From contig NZ_WHNW01000003.1 in the NCBI RefSeq assembly GCF_009362845.1, forward strand, positions 124,001-188,000: a stretch of 64,000 nucleotides of DNA, given 5' to 3'. Of the stretch, positions 62,991-64,000 are shown one piece after another. Source of the DNA: Ostreibacterium oceani (GTDB taxonomy: Bacteria > Pseudomonadota > Gammaproteobacteria > Cardiobacteriales > Ostreibacteriaceae). The notes beneath the pieces were generated by a model, which searched no databases, was not told where the DNA came from, and saw nothing but the letters and a program-made list of their open reading frames with translations. Numbering within the stretch: the stretch's first letter is position 1; every line of letters starts with the position of its first letter. A program made the position numbers and the translations under genes.

Positions 62991-64000
62991 TTGATTAAAC
63001 GATTAATGAGAAAATGCTTGATGACTTTAGCAGCATTGCTATTTAGTTCGTTAGGGTTTGCTGATTTTATTGCAGTGGCGCATAATGGTGCCGATCCTAA
63101 CAGTAGTAATATTACTTTGTATGTTTTTGGTGAGCCTGGGGTGACGGGCGCAATTAATAGCAATGATGGGATATTCAATAATACGGCTTTTACGATTGGT
63201 GTCGATGGCTATGTGGAAATTGTCGTGCCGAAATCTCAAATATTATTAAATGCTGATGCAGACAGCATTGAGCAAAAGGCGCTGTTGGTCACATCAAACA
63301 GTCCTATCAGCGGCTATCTGCTCAATCAAGACAATCCAACGACGGACATGACTTATTTGCTTGATTTGGAAGCATTAGGGACGGAGTACCGAGTCGTCAC
63401 CTTCCCTAGCTTAAATGTTAACAGAGCTGCACAAATGTCAATTACGGCGACGGTTGACAATACGACAGTGACGGTTGTGCCTAATGTCGATTTGGATTCA
63501 GGGCAACCTGCTGGTGTTCCGTTTAATGTGGTCTTAGATGCTGGGGAATCCGTCTTGTACATCGCCTCAAACGGTACATTAACAGGTAGTTTAGTTAGCG
63601 CAGATAACCCGATAGCCGTATTTTCGGGGAATAAGCATCTCTATATTGGAACAAATTCAGCATTTGATCACCTATTTACGCAATTGCCACCAACGAGCCA
63701 GTACGCAACAACATACGTCATTCCAGAAACTGAATTTGCGAATGAGGGAAATTTGGTTTATGTCGTGGCAAATACAGATAATACTGAGGTTACCTTAAAT
63801 GGCGCATTAGTTGCGACTATCAATGCAGGGGAGTTTTATCAATTTGACACCACATCAGGAGATTACTTAACAACCAGTGAGCCTGTTTTGGTCGCGCAAC
63901 TGCTAAAAAGTAATATCATTGCCGGCGATGGTGACCCAGGGTTAACTTTTCTGCCCGGCGCCGACCAAGGTTTAGACACCTATGTTTTTTTTGCGCCTGA
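62991..64000 (+). CDS. Secreted IgGFc-binding-domain-like protein, 3' part outside the window
   Basis: The frame is open from a TTG at 62991 to the window end (336 codons). TTG is preferred because AGAGG lies 8 bp upstream; the ATG at 63006 has none. The start is a signal peptide (K-C-L-M-T-L-A-A-L-L-F-S-S-L-G-F-A). The rest is beta-rich with Asn/Thr repeats, including QYATTYVIPETEF and VLVAQLLKS, which resemble the IgGFc-binding N-terminal domain found in bacterial and eukaryotic adhesin or matrix proteins. It is probably a large surface or secreted protein. Confidence 0.7.
   Translation, partial: MIKRLMRKCLMTLAALLFSSLGFADFIAVAHNGADPNSSNITLYVFGEPGVTGAINSNDGIFNNTAFTIGVDGYVEIVVPKSQILLNADADSIEQKALLVTSNSPISGYLLNQDNPTTDMTYLLDLEALGTEYRVVTFPSLNVNRAAQMSITATVDNTTVTVVPNVDLDSGQPAGVPFNVVLDAGESVLYIASNGTLTGSLVSADNPIAVFSGNKHLYIGTNSAFDHLFTQLPPTSQYATTYVIPETEFANEGNLVYVVANTDNTEVTLNGALVATINAGEFYQFDTTSGDYLTTSEPVLVAQLLKSNIIAGDGDPGLTFLPGADQGLDTYVFFAP

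Overview
The window looks like a piece of chromosome from a gammaproteobacterium of moderate to low G+C. Supporting signs are the order tRNA-fMet, rimP, nusA, infB, rbfA, truB; an LptM-type lipoprotein next to lysA; the sdhCDAB order; a class A RNase P RNA; and a canonical type I-F CRISPR-Cas locus. I cannot name the genus. Short tandem repeats (units of 8 to 16 bp) recur at gene ends and in gaps, and several have become repetitive protein tails.

Layout: 1-900, end of truA and a YfhL-type ferredoxin. 1-6 kb, a five-gene Liv/Urt-type ABC importer. 5.9-10 kb, LysE exporter, a lipoprotein, fabI, a lone YejB-like permease and an alpha/beta hydrolase. 10-14.7 kb, yebC, iscX, pcnB, folK, panB, panC. 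14.8-27.1 kb, type I-F CRISPR-Cas: cas1, a WYL-domain regulator, cas2-3, csy1 to csy4 and an array of 41 repeats. 27.1-27.8 kb, a HigBA toxin-antitoxin pair with a frameshifted toxin. 28.6-35.3 kb, tRNA-fMet and the translation/transcription cluster rimP-nusA-infB-rbfA-truB, then cysZ. 36.2-39.7 kb, a bufferin-type RiPP locus: three Cys-rich precursors, a DUF692 (MNIO) enzyme and a DUF2063 partner. 39.7-56 kb, lysA, an LptM-like lipoprotein, esterase, MFS transporter, BepA-like protease, asnS, a CvfB-like protein, M20 peptidase, PBP4, an L,D-transpeptidase, a TAXI binding protein and ispG. 56-62.3 kb, an SLC13-type transporter, tRNA-Lys and sdhCDAB. 62.5-64 kb, rnpB on the minus strand and the start of a secreted IgGFc-binding-domain protein cut by the window end.

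The most interesting signal is in the cas3-csy1 gap. Two degenerate copies of the I-F repeat lie on the minus strand around a 20-nt spacer-like sequence, right behind a good minus-strand promoter. That 20-mer matches, at 14 of 20 positions and with a 5'-CC PAM and an intact 5-nt seed, a site ending 2 bp before the -35 box of the csy1 promoter. This has the architecture of a self-targeting guide that uses the Csy complex to repress its own operon. Next to it, the last 50 or so codons of cas3 lie in another frame, repairable by a single base, and higB beyond the array also lacks one base. A WYL regulator inside the operon, and a 7-bp inverted repeat just upstream of cas3, suggest a second layer of control.

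A second point of interest is the bufferin-type locus: two of the three precursors carry a lipobox instead of an ordinary Sec signal, and one has an enlarged Cys/Lys repeat core behind a His-rich stretch.
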